From REEB506 sp040381035 (GTDB taxonomy: Bacteria; Pseudomonadota; Alphaproteobacteria; Caulobacterales; Aquidulcibacteraceae): a stretch of 22,611 bases of DNA. A program made the position numbers and the translations under genes. Positions 1 through 8,012 of the stretch are shown one piece after another (position 1 is the first letter of the stretch; each line of letters begins with the position of its first letter). Below the pieces are notes generated by a model. It saw only the letters and a list, made by a program, of their open reading frames with translations, ran no database searches and was not told the DNA's origin. The stretch spans positions 1-22,611 of the forward strand of contig JBEIHY010000052.1 of assembly GCA_040381035.1 (NCBI GenBank). The letters are read 5' to 3'.

Positions 1-61
1 CGCTTGCCACAGACGCCGAGCAAATGTCAGAACCATAAGGAACACTAGAAAAATCCAAGCT

Positions 62-140
62 CTAGTGTAGCTGATGCATCTAACGTTTGGTCGCGCGCTT
101 TGGCTCAAACGGGTACCAAACGTTAGATGCGCTACACTAG
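62..140. repeat. Large imperfect palindrome (26 bp of pairing, 4-nt bulge)
   Basis: The outer arms ctagtgtagc (62-71) and gctacactag (131-140) are perfect complements. The inner arms gcatctaacgtttggt (76-91) and accaaacgttagatgc (115-130) are also perfect complements. The only interruption is tgat at 72-75 on the left. The loop is 92-114. A further acactag at 42-48 repeats the outer arm motif. There is no T-run directly after either arm; five A's at 49-53 would be a displaced U-run for minus-strand transcripts. It could be a transcription end for the minus-strand operon ending at 223, a regulator-binding palindrome, or a small non-autonomous element. No target duplication is evident. Confidence 0.85.
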
Positions 141-222
141 GCATGCGTTGAAAATCGGGCGATGCGAAACAAAGTTCGGCCAAAGCGGAGGACTTGTCTC
201 ACTCTTATTGCGCTTCGTTTCG

Positions 223-1056
223 CTAAAGCCCGCAGAGCAAGTCGGCCGTCAAATCTGGCTCCGTCAACATACCGGCGCGACTTGCTGGATAATCAATCCA
301 GTCCCAGCCTGGTTTCTTGGCTTCGCCCCACATGTTTTGGCTCGATGGCCGATAAGTCTGCTGGGTGCAATGGACATAGGTGCGTGGCAACCCTTCCCAG
401 CCGCCATGGGCGAAGTTGGCCGGGTCGGTCCATTGCTTGGCCGGATGCGGGCGGACGCCGCGGCGAATACGGTCGCGGATTTCCGGCTTGTCGGCGTCGG
501 GGCAGATCATCTCGATTTCGTATTCGGCAAAGAAATCCATCTTGTAGCCGTCGATGAGTTTCGGAATGCGCTGGCGCCAATAGTCGGAGTATTGGCCGTC
601 CGGGCCGGGATTGATCGCGGCGGGCTTGGCGCGGGTGGGGATGAGCGCATCGAAAAACACCAGCCGGCCAATCTTGTCGCGCATCCGGTCGGCGGCTTCG
701 GTGATCGTCACCCCGGCGAACGAATGGCCGACCAGAATGACCTCGCTCAACTCCTCGGCCTCGATCACGCCGCAGACGTCGCGGGCATGGGTGTCAAGGC
801 CAACGGCCGGGCTGATCAGGTGGGCGCGCTCGCCCAGGCCGGTCATGGTCGGTGCAAAGACGCGGTGGCCCATGGCGGTGAGCCGCTCGACCACCGGCGT
901 CCATAGCCAGCCGCCCAGCCAGGTGCCATGCACCAGCACAAAGGTTTTGGCCTTGGCGGCTTTGGCGCGGCGCTCCGGCTTGGCCCCGGCCAGTGGCGCG
1001 GCGGCCAAACCGGCGGCGGCAATCAGGGCGGTGCGGCGGGGCAGGGGCGTTGTCAT
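223..1056 (-). CDS. Exported alpha/beta-fold hydrolase, catalytic His apparently replaced
   Basis: This 277-residue protein has the alpha/beta-hydrolase layout. An oxyanion-hole strand FVLVHGTWLGGW lies near residues 39-50. The nucleophile elbow GHSFAG puts the serine at residue 112. A C-terminal block AGMLTEPDLTADLL follows. The start at 1056 is preferred because MTTPLPRRTALIAAAGLAAA then reads as a signal peptide with twin arginines (residues 7-8), pointing to Tat export; an upstream in-frame extension to 1206 would run inside the preceding gene. In relatives of the small esterase/hydroxynitrile-lyase-like group a His precedes the C-terminal block (pattern GH or SH followed by M-x-x-x-P). 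Here residue 260 is Arg (codon CGC, one transition from CAC). The protein may therefore be inactive, or position 277-279 may be an error. It lies 31 bases behind the lipoprotein gene and is probably cotranscribed. The substrate is unknown. Confidence 0.88.
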   Translation of the reverse strand: MTTPLPRRTALIAAAGLAAAPLAGAKPERRAKAAKAKTFVLVHGTWLGGWLWTPVVERLTAMGHRVFAPTMTGLGERAHLISPAVGLDTHARDVCGVIEAEELSEVILVGHSFAGVTITEAADRMRDKIGRLVFFDALIPTRAKPAAINPGPDGQYSDYWRQRIPKLIDGYKMDFFAEYEIEMICPDADKPEIRDRIRRGVRPHPAKQWTDPANFAHGGWEGLPRTYVHCTQQTYRPSSQNMWGEAKKPGWDWIDYPASRAGMLTEPDLTADLLCGL

Positions 1057-1087
1057 GGCGCTAGCTTCGCGCGCCGGGGCGGTGAAC

Positions 1088-1837
1088 TCAACAGCCGCCC
1101 GGCAGCGCCGCGACAACCGTGTAAGGCTGCGGGGCCCGTTGGCGCACCCAGCCGGTGTCAAAGATGACCGGCTGCGCGCCGGGCTCGCGCTCGCACGGGC
1201 CGACATCGATCAACTGCACCTTAAGCCAGACCTCTCCCTCAATCACCTGCGCGTCGAGCACTTCGATTGGGGCGTCCATCGGCAGCCAGCCGGCCGGGAG
1301 GGAGGCCATCAGCTCGCGCTGGTCCTTCACACGGATCGCGGTGTCATGCACCCAGGCGGGTGGTTCGATCTTGGCGCGGGCGGGCGAAGCGCGCCCCGGC
1401 CCGCCGGGCGCCTCAGCAAGCCGGCCGTCCCAAAAGCTGAGATAAGCCATCCGGCTGGTCCAGAAATCGCGCGGGGTCATGAACCGGGCGCCGACTTTGG
1501 CGTCGATCCAGTAGAAGCTCTCCCCGACGCGGACCTTGTAGCGGTTGCCGGTCTGGCCATAGGCGATATAGATGATCGGCTCGCGGTCCTCACCCTCGTG
1601 GCCCCATTCATGCTCGACCCCATCGCGCGCGAGCGTCCGCCCGGCGGTGGCGGTGGGGCTGTCATAGAGCGTCACTTCATCGCCCGGCGCCGACACCGTC
1701 GCGTTCGCCATCGCCGCAGCCGGGCCGCGCAAGGCGCCGCGCAAGGCTTCCGGCTCCGAGGACGGGGCCCTTGGCGCTTCAGGCGTGCAGGCGGCCGCAA
1801 TCAGGGCCAATGCGATCGTCAAAAGGTGACGCGGCAT
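1088..1837 (-). CDS. Predicted lipoprotein of unknown function
   Basis: This 249-residue protein begins with a lipoprotein signal, MPRHLLTIALALIAAAC, with the lipidated Cys at 17 followed by a Pro/Ala/Ser/Glu-rich linker. The rest is soluble and rich in W, Y and short strands. Two stretches look like small beta-barrel or SH3-like repeats: VTLYDSPTATAGRTLA, and a C-terminal segment ending in FDTGWVRQRAPQPY. That comparison is an impression, not a family assignment. A gggag Shine-Dalgarno lies 9 bases before the ATG at 1837. It is the first gene of a two-gene minus-strand unit with the alpha/beta hydrolase and diverges from glyS. It is probably anchored in the envelope. No catalytic motif was recognised. 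Confidence 0.8.
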   Translation of the reverse strand: MPRHLLTIALALIAAACTPEAPRAPSSEPEALRGALRGPAAAMANATVSAPGDEVTLYDSPTATAGRTLARDGVEHEWGHEGEDREPIIYIAYGQTGNRYKVRVGESFYWIDAKVGARFMTPRDFWTSRMAYLSFWDGRLAEAPGGPGRASPARAKIEPPAWVHDTAIRVKDQRELMASLPAGWLPMDAPIEVLDAQVIEGEVWLKVQLIDVGPCEREPGAQPVIFDTGWVRQRAPQPYTVVAALPGGC

Positions 1838-1944
1838 CGAATCGTACTCCCAACCTCTCTTTAGGGGCCTGATTCCGCAAAATGGTGAACCGGCTTCGGT
1901 CGCCCTTTGCCAGCCGCCGCCGAGGCGGCTATAGCCCGGCTCCC
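1838..1944. promoter_or_regulatory. Divergent intergenic region with GC hairpin before glyS
   Basis: This 107-base gap must hold the promoters for the lipoprotein operon (minus) and glyS (plus). No clear -35/-10 pair is visible. A 7-bp hairpin, agccgcc (1912-1918) with ggcggct (1924-1930) around a 5-nt loop, ends 14 bases before the glyS ATG. No Shine-Dalgarno is visible between the hairpin and the start. Confidence 0.5.
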
Positions 1945-4077
1945 ATGCCGCAACTGCTTATTGAATTCTTCAGCGAAGAAATCCCCGCCCGGATGGCGGC
2001 CCGCGCCGAGGCCGATCTGGAGCGTCTTTTGATGGACAAGCTCACCGCCGCCGGCCTTCTGCCGGAGGCGGTGAAGGCGTTCTCAACCCCGCGCCGCCTG
2101 AGCGCGGTGGTGGAGGGTCTGGCCGCGCGCACGCCCGATGTGCGCGACGAGCGCAAGGGCCCGCGGGTCGGCGCCCCGGACAAGGCGGTGGAAGGGTTTC
2201 TGAAAGGCGCCGGGCTTGCGTCCTTGGAACAAGCCAAGGTGCAAAAGGACCCCAAGGGCGATTTCTATGTCGCGCTGATCGAAAAGCCCGGCCGCGCCAC
2301 ACCTGACCTGGTTGCCGAGATCATCCCCGCCATCGTGCGCGGCTTTCCGTGGCCGAAATCCATGCGCAGTGCGGATGCGGATCTCTATTGGGTGCGGCCT
2401 TTGCAGCGCATCGTGTGCTGCTTTGACGGCGAGCCGGTGGCGTTCGAACTGCCGGGCGTGGCGGTTGGAAACATCACCAGCGGCCACCGCTTCCATGCGC
2501 CAAAGCCTTTCACCGTGCGCCGGCTCGATGATTACGAAACGGCGCTCAAAAAAGCTTTCGTGGTACTGCGCCGGGATGAGCGCAAAGACATGATCGCGGC
2601 GGACGCCCGCACGGCGTGCCAGGCCCAGGGGCTGGAGCTGATGGAAGATCCGGGCTTGCTTGATGAGGTCGCAGGCCTTGTCGAATGGCCGGTCGTGCTG
2701 ATCGGCGAGATGGACCTGAACTTTCTCAGTTTGCCTGGCGAAGTCATCCGCCTGACCATGCGCACCCACCAGAAATATTTCGCCGTGCGCGATCCCGCCA
2801 CCGGGCGGCTTGCGCCGCGCTTCGTCACCGTCGCCAATATCAAGGCCAAGGATGGCGGCGCGGCGATCGTCGCCGGCAATCGCCGCGTGCTGTCGGCGCG
2901 CATGAACGATGCGCGGTTCTTTTGGGACAAGGACGGCCAGACGCCGCTCGCCACCGATGAGCGACGCGAGAAGCTGAAGCAGATCGTGTTCCACCAAAAG
3001 CTGGGCAGCGTCTGGGACAAGGTGGTGCGGGTCAAGGCGTTGGCGGCAGAATTGGCCCCGGCCGTCGGCGCCGATCCGGCCTTGGTCGCGCGCGCGGCCG
3101 ATCTGATGAAGATGGACCTCGTCACCGAAACCGTCGGCGAGTTTCCGGAGCTGCAAGGCCAGATCGGGCGCCAGCTCGCTGAGGGCGTGGAACACGCCTC
3201 CGTCGCCGCCGCAATCGAGGATCATTATCGCCCACTCGGCCCGAGCGACCGTGTGCCGACCGATCCGGTCGCGGTGACCTTGGCGCTGGCCGACAAGCTC
3301 GACACGCTCGCCGGCTTCTGGGCGATTGATGAAAAGCCGACTGGCTCGTCTGACGCCTTCGGCCTGCGCCGCTCGGCCTTGGGGGTGGTGCGGATCAGTT
3401 TGGACAATCAAGTTCGCCTGTCTTTAGGCGATGCGACCAAGGACAAATTCGGAACCTGGAACATTCGATCCCCTCGCGGTGCAATCCGACTGGCGCTGAA
3501 GGGCCACTTGGCAGCCAGGCCCGAGGCTGAAACGGCCATAAACTCTGCGAATGGCGACCTCCTCACCTTCATCGCCGATCGCCTCAAGGTCCAGCTCCGC
3601 GACCAGGGCAAGCGCCACGACCTCGTCGATGCCGTGTTCGCGCTTGGCGATGACGACCTCGTGCGCATCGTCGCCCGCGTCGAAGCGCTCGCAGCGTTCT
3701 TGAAAGCAGAGGACGGCGCCAACCTCCTTGCCGGCCACAAGCGCGCGACCAATATCCTCGCAGCGGAGGACAAGAAGGGCCAGGGCGTGGGCGCCGATTG
3801 GGTGTTTAACGCCAAAGCTCTGAAGGAGCCTGCCGAAATCGCACTGGCCAAAGCGCTCGACCATGCAGAGGCTGCGGTGAAAGCAGCCGTTGACGAGGAA
3901 GACTTCGCGGCCGCGATGACGGCGCTGAGCGCGCTGCGGGCGCCGGTCGATGGCTTCTTTGACGCGGTGCTGGTCAACGCCGATGACCCTTTGCTGCGTC
4001 GCAACAGACTGATGCTATTGAGCCGTATGCGCGAAGTCTGCCGCCAAGTCGCGGACTTCGCCGAGATTGAAGGTTAG
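1945..4077 (+). CDS. glyS: Glycyl-tRNA synthetase, beta subunit
   Basis: This is the beta chain of the heterotetrameric (alpha2beta2) bacterial glycyl-tRNA synthetase. With GlyQ it charges tRNA-Gly and contributes much of the tRNA recognition. The 710-residue product matches the family length (about 690-710). It begins with the conserved MPQLLIEFFSEEIPARM. It also shows TMRTHQKYFAVRD (from about 270), KMDLVTETVGEFPELQG (from 389), ADKLDTLAGFWAIDEKPTGS (from 449) and the C-terminal anticodon-binding-like block containing VDGFFDAVLVNADDPLLRRN. The ATG at 1945 is chosen because an upstream in-frame ATG (1882) adds only a basic, non-conserved 21-residue leader. glyQ is not beside it: the upstream neighbours are divergent and unrelated. 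It is followed after 4 bases by ppdK, an adjacency common in alphaproteobacteria. Confidence 0.97.
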   Translation: MPQLLIEFFSEEIPARMAARAEADLERLLMDKLTAAGLLPEAVKAFSTPRRLSAVVEGLAARTPDVRDERKGPRVGAPDKAVEGFLKGAGLASLEQAKVQKDPKGDFYVALIEKPGRATPDLVAEIIPAIVRGFPWPKSMRSADADLYWVRPLQRIVCCFDGEPVAFELPGVAVGNITSGHRFHAPKPFTVRRLDDYETALKKAFVVLRRDERKDMIAADARTACQAQGLELMEDPGLLDEVAGLVEWPVVLIGEMDLNFLSLPGEVIRLTMRTHQKYFAVRDPATGRLAPRFVTVANIKAKDGGAAIVAGNRRVLSARMNDARFFWDKDGQTPLATDERREKLKQIVFHQKLGSVWDKVVRVKALAAELAPAVGADPALVARAADLMKMDLVTETVGEFPELQGQIGRQLAEGVEHASVAAAIEDHYRPLGPSDRVPTDPVAVTLALADKLDTLAGFWAIDEKPTGSSDAFGLRRSALGVVRISLDNQVRLSLGDATKDKFGTWNIRSPRGAIRLALKGHLAARPEAETAINSANGDLLTFIADRLKVQLRDQGKRHDLVDAVFALGDDDLVRIVARVEALAAFLKAEDGANLLAGHKRATNILAAEDKKGQGVGADWVFNAKALKEPAEIALAKALDHAEAAVKAAVDEEDFAAAMTALSALRAPVDGFFDAVLVNADDPLLRRNRLMLLSRMREVCRQVADFAEIEG

Positions 4078-4081
4078 GGGA

Positions 4082-6751
4082 ATGGCTTTGCAGCACATGG
4101 TTTATGGCTTTGGCGGCGGCGCCGCGGATGGCGATGCGAGTCTGAAGAACCTGCTTGGCGGCAAGGGGGCAAACCTCGCCGAGATGTGCGCGCTGGGCCT
4201 GCCCGTCCCGCCCGGCTTCACCATCTCCACGCCGGTGTGCAACGCCTATTACGCCAATGGCAAAAAGTATCCCGATGGTCTGGAAGCGGCGGTGGACGCA
4301 GCCCTCGCCAAGGTTGAAGCTGTCACCGGCAAAAAGTTTGGCGATCCTTCGGCGCCGCTGCTCGTTTCCGTGCGCTCTGGCGCGCGCGCCTCGATGCCGG
4401 GCATGATGGATACGGTGCTGAACCTTGGCCTGAATGATGAAACCGTTGAAGGGCTTGCCCAGCTCTCCGGCGACCGGCGCTTTGCCTATGACAGTTATCG
4501 CCGCTTTATCCAGATGTATTCCAATGTCGTGCTCAATTTCGATCACGGTGCGTTCGAGGAAATCCTCGGCAGCTACAAAGAGCAGAACGACAAGACCCTC
4601 GACACCGATATGGCGGCCGAGGATTGGGAAAAGATCGTCGCCAAGTTCAAGGCCGCCGTCGCTGACGAACTCGGCAAGCCGTTCCCGGCCGATCCCAAAG
4701 AACAGCTCTGGGGCGCCATCGGGGCGGTGTTCAAAAGCTGGATGAACGAGCGCGCCAAGGTCTATCGCCGCCTGCACGACATCCCCGAAAGCTGGGGTAC
4801 GGCGGTGAATGTCCAGGCCATGGTGTTTGGCAATATGGGCGAGACTTCCGCCACCGGAGTTGCCTTCACCCGCGATCCCTCAACTGGGCGCAAAATCTTT
4901 TACGGCGAATATCTGATCAACGCACAGGGCGAGGATGTCGTGGCCGGCATCCGCACGCCCAAGCCCATCACCAAGATTGCCCGCGAAGAAATGGGCGAGG
5001 GCGGCTTGTCGATGGAAGAGGCGCTGCCGGACGTCTATGGCCAGCTCGTTGCGGTCTATCAGCGCCTGGAAAGCCATTACCGCGACATGCAGGACATCGA
5101 GTTCACGGTGGAGCGCGGCACGCTCTATATGCTGCAAACCCGCAACGGCAAACGCACCGCCAAGGCGGCTCTGAAAATCGCCGTCGACATGGCCAATGAA
5201 GGCCTGATCACCCGCGATGAAGCGATCCTGCGAATCGATCCCGGCGCGCTCGATCAATTGCTGCACCCGACCATCGCGCCCGATTATCAACGCGATGTGC
5301 TGGGCGTCGGCTTGCCGGCCTCGCCCGGTGCGGCGGTCGGCAAGGTGGTGTTCGACAGCGACGAAGCCGAATTGCTCGCCGCCGCCGGCGAAGACGTCAT
5401 CCTGGTGCGCGATGAAACCAGCCCCGAAGACATTCACGGCATGCATGCCGCACGCGCCATCCTTACTGCGCGGGGCGGCATGACCAGCCATGCCGCCGTG
5501 GTCGCACGCGGCATGGGCCGCCCGTGTGTGTGCGGCGCAACGACCATCCGCATCGAAGAAAAGGTCGGCCGGTTTCTGGTCATGGGCCGGGTGGTCAAGG
5601 CCGGTGACATCATCACCGTGGACGGCTCCAGCGGCCAGGTGCTGATGGGCGCGGCCAAAATGGTCCAGCCGGAACTGACCGGCGAATTCGCCACCCTGAT
5701 GAGCTGGGCCGACGGCTTGCGCAGCCTAAAGGTCCGCACCAATGCCGAGACGCCGGCCGATGTGAAAGTCGCGCGCGAATTCGGCGCCGAAGGCATCGGG
5801 CTGTGCCGCACCGAGCATATGTTCTTTGACGAAGAGCGCATCAGCGCGGTGCGCGAAATGATCCTGGCCGAAACCGCCGCCGGGCGGGTGGCCGCTTTGG
5901 CCAAGCTGCTGCCGTTCCAGCGCACTGACTTCAAGCGCATCTTCGAGATCATGAACGGCCTGCCGTGCACCATTCGGCTGCTCGATCCGCCCTTGCACGA
6001 ATTCCTGCCCAAGAAGGAAGAAGACGTCGCCGCGGTCGCCGCCGCCACGGGCGTTTCAGCCGCCGCCCTGTTGGCGCGCGCGGCCGAACTGCACGAGGTC
6101 AATCCGATGCTCGGCTTCCGCGGTTGCCGCCTGGCAATCGTGTATCCCGAAATCTACGAAATGCAGACGCGCGCGATCATCGAAGCGGCGCTGGAGGTCC
6201 GCGCCGAGACCGGCCAGGCGCCGCTGCCGGAAATCATGATCCCGTTTGTCTTGGCCAAGCCGGAATTGGAGCAAATCGCTGCGCGCGTTCGAGCGGTGGC
6301 GGAGAAGGTCTGCGCGGAAGGCAGGGTTGAACCGATCGCGTTTCAGGTTGGCACCATGATCGAATTGCCGCGCGCGGCGCTGCGCGCGGCCGAGATCGCC
6401 GAAGCCGCCGAGTTCTTCTCATTCGGCACCAATGACCTGACCCAGACCACCCTGGGCATCTCGCGCGACGACGCCGGACGGTTCTTGGGCCACTATGTCG
6501 AGGCCGGGATTTTCGATAAAGACCCGTTCGTCTCGATCGACCAGAACGGGGTTGGTGAGCTGATTGCGCTTGCCGCCGAACGTGGCCGCAGCGCCCGCCC
6601 GAACCTTAAACTCGGCATCTGCGGTGAGCATGGCGGCGATCCGGCGAGCATTAACTTTTGCGCTCGACTTGGCCTTGACTATGTCTCGTGTTCGCCGTTC
6701 CGCGTGCCGATCGCGCGCTTGGCCGCCGCCCAGGCCGCACTGCGGCCTTAA
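4082..6751 (+). CDS. ppdK: Pyruvate, phosphate dikinase
   Basis: This cytoplasmic enzyme interconverts pyruvate + ATP + Pi with phosphoenolpyruvate + AMP + PPi. The 889-residue length is normal for the family. The N-terminal nucleotide-binding domain starts with GGKGANLAEM (residues 26-35) and has the SGARASMPGMMDTVLNLG block near 99-116. The central phosphohistidine domain carries GGMTSHAAVVARGMG with the phosphorylated His at 470. The C-terminal PEP/pyruvate barrel ends with GICGEHGGDP, catalytic Cys at 847. All catalytic landmarks are present, so the enzyme should be active. The ATG at 4082 is preferred over the upstream codon at 4067, which lies inside glyS. It is probably cotranscribed with glyS. 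No regulatory PPDK-kinase/phosphatase gene is seen nearby. Confidence 0.98.
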   Translation: MALQHMVYGFGGGAADGDASLKNLLGGKGANLAEMCALGLPVPPGFTISTPVCNAYYANGKKYPDGLEAAVDAALAKVEAVTGKKFGDPSAPLLVSVRSGARASMPGMMDTVLNLGLNDETVEGLAQLSGDRRFAYDSYRRFIQMYSNVVLNFDHGAFEEILGSYKEQNDKTLDTDMAAEDWEKIVAKFKAAVADELGKPFPADPKEQLWGAIGAVFKSWMNERAKVYRRLHDIPESWGTAVNVQAMVFGNMGETSATGVAFTRDPSTGRKIFYGEYLINAQGEDVVAGIRTPKPITKIAREEMGEGGLSMEEALPDVYGQLVAVYQRLESHYRDMQDIEFTVERGTLYMLQTRNGKRTAKAALKIAVDMANEGLITRDEAILRIDPGALDQLLHPTIAPDYQRDVLGVGLPASPGAAVGKVVFDSDEAELLAAAGEDVILVRDETSPEDIHGMHAARAILTARGGMTSHAAVVARGMGRPCVCGATTIRIEEKVGRFLVMGRVVKAGDIITVDGSSGQVLMGAAKMVQPELTGEFATLMSWADGLRSLKVRTNAETPADVKVAREFGAEGIGLCRTEHMFFDEERISAVREMILAETAAGRVAALAKLLPFQRTDFKRIFEIMNGLPCTIRLLDPPLHEFLPKKEEDVAAVAAATGVSAAALLARAAELHEVNPMLGFRGCRLAIVYPEIYEMQTRAIIEAALEVRAETGQAPLPEIMIPFVLAKPELEQIAARVRAVAEKVCAEGRVEPIAFQVGTMIELPRAALRAAEIAEAAEFFSFGTNDLTQTTLGISRDDAGRFLGHYVEAGIFDKDPFVSIDQNGVGELIALAAERGRSARPNLKLGICGEHGGDPASINFCARLGLDYVSCSPFRVPIARLAAAQAALRP

Positions 6752-7073
6752 GGCCACAGGTCCGGACAAGACAGAGTGAACGCGCGCGGCGGAGTAGGGC
6801 TGGCGCAGTCTTACCTTATGTCGAATTAAGTATATGAATTTGCAACATTTTAAATTTTTCTCGCGATGAGTCTTCCTCGTCGCAAGCGGCTCGGGTTAAA
6901 AAATTGTGAATAGCTTAAGCCGTTTATGGCGGTTAGGGCGGCTCAATGGCAAAGGCTGTGTCCGGGGCTGGGGTGTTCTGGGCGCGTCTTTCATCAGACC
7001 TGAATCGCTGTTCGCGAGAAGAATTTTGTCTTCTGCGCGGACATCGTTAAGGCCGGAGTAAGGAAACGCGTAG
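6752..7073. other. AT-rich intergenic spacer with two small hairpins
   Basis: No gene is seen in these 322 bases. The segment around 6810-6925 is markedly AT-rich for this window and is a likely promoter area for the hydrolase at 7074. A 12-bp palindrome ggccttaaggcc (6744-6755) straddles the ppdK stop but lacks a T-run. Two hairpins are visible: gcgatgag/ctcgtcgc (6863-6870 with 6876-6883, one G-U pair) and cgcgagaag with cttctgcgcg (7013-7021 with 7030-7039, one bulge). Neither is followed by T's. An antisense or small RNA is possible but not shown. Confidence 0.5.
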
Positions 7074-8012
7074 ATGTTGTTGTCTCAACTGGCTAACGTC
7101 TTCAGACAGATTCGGACGAGGACGATGATCGAGTTCGAGAAGAACAAAGATGCGATCCGCCAGGGGGCGGCCACGGCAGTGGCGGTTGCGGCGGTTGCGG
7201 CGTTGTTGCCGGCGGTGTCCATGCGCGCAGCTGAGCAGCGAGCTGACGCCGAATGGGACGCCCGCGCGAAAGCCTTTCACGCCGCATTGGCGGCTTCCAA
7301 TGCCCAGTCCACCGAGCCCGCTGCGCGGTTGACGCTTGCTTCCTACAGCCCTGGGCAGGGCGCAATCAAAGCGCAGGGCGCTGCCAGCCTGAACCAAGAC
7401 GCGGTGGCCAATGGCCACGCTCTGTTCATTCAGGCCCGCGTGCAGGAGCGTCTGTCCGTCGTCTCGCTCGCCGGCTTCCACAGCGAACAGCTCAGCGGCG
7501 CCACGGAACGCGCCCGCGAAACCCGCTGCTTGGCGGAGGCGATCTATTACGAAGCGCGCGGCGAAAGCGTTGTCGGGCAGTTGGCGGTCGCCGAGGTTGT
7601 CGTCAACCGCGTGCGCTCCAAGCACTATCCCGACACGTTTTGCGATGTGGTTTATGAGGGATCGTATCGCTCCACGGGCTGCCAGTTCACCTTTACTTGC
7701 GATGGTTCCTTGCGCCATCGCCCCTATGGCGCGGCCTGGCGGCAGGCCAATGTCGTGGCTGGCGGTGTGGTCGCCGGATTTGCCCGGCCGATGACCCACA
7801 GCGCCACGCACTACCACACCAATGAAGTGGACCCTTACTGGTCGGCTTCCCTGATTGAAACGACCCGGATCGGCGCCCATGTTTTCTACCGCTTCCCAAA
7901 CCGGGTTGAGCGCGCGCGCCTGCGCGATGCGGCGGCCGAGCAGCAGGAGGCCAAAGTTCCGGTTGCCGCCGATCAAGTCGCAACGCTCGATCCAGCCCAG
8001 CAGCCGACTTAG
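7074..8012 (+). CDS. SleB-type cell wall hydrolase, membrane-anchored
   Basis: This 312-residue protein has an N-terminal hydrophobic helix at about 31-49 (signal anchor), an Ala-rich linker, and a C-terminal Hydrolase_2/SleB catalytic domain from about 150 to 275. Diagnostic sequences are CLAEAIYYEARGES, with the presumed catalytic Glu at 160, then GQLAVAEVVVNRV and YPDTFCDVVYEG, and a Cys-containing GCQFTFTCDG. Such domains cleave peptidoglycan glycan strands (lytic transglycosylase/muramidase-like). It therefore probably acts in the periplasm on cell-wall remodelling. The start at 7074 has a purine-rich Shine-Dalgarno (aagga, 7060-7064); an in-frame ATG at codon 18 is an alternative. Its stop abuts, tail to tail, the stop of the next minus-strand gene. 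Confidence 0.9.
   Translation: MLLSQLANVFRQIRTRTMIEFEKNKDAIRQGAATAVAVAAVAALLPAVSMRAAEQRADAEWDARAKAFHAALAASNAQSTEPAARLTLASYSPGQGAIKAQGAASLNQDAVANGHALFIQARVQERLSVVSLAGFHSEQLSGATERARETRCLAEAIYYEARGESVVGQLAVAEVVVNRVRSKHYPDTFCDVVYEGSYRSTGCQFTFTCDGSLRHRPYGAAWRQANVVAGGVVAGFARPMTHSATHYHTNEVDPYWSASLIETTRIGAHVFYRFPNRVERARLRDAAAEQQEAKVPVAADQVATLDPAQQPT

Noticed and set aside
127..906. Plus-strand frame of 259 codons over the alpha/beta hydrolase
   Set aside because: It is antisense to a gene with clear family motifs, and its own translation has no domain-like pattern.
611..1864. Plus-strand frame of 417 codons across 611-1864
   Set aside because: It is a high-GC shadow spanning two minus-strand genes, with Arg/Ala/Pro-rich composition and no ribosome site.
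2083..3411. Minus-strand frame of 442 codons inside glyS
   Set aside because: It is antisense to well-conserved glyS; the His/Arg/Gln-rich product is typical of a complementary frame.
6744..6755. Palindrome ggccttaaggcc at the ppdK stop as a terminator
   Set aside because: It has no loop-forming spacing and no T-run; it is a short palindrome that could occur by chance.
6820..6930. CtrA-type or alphaproteobacterial LexA-type binding sites in the AT-rich spacer
   Set aside because: TTAA and GTTC half-sites occur, but none has the required spacing to a second half.
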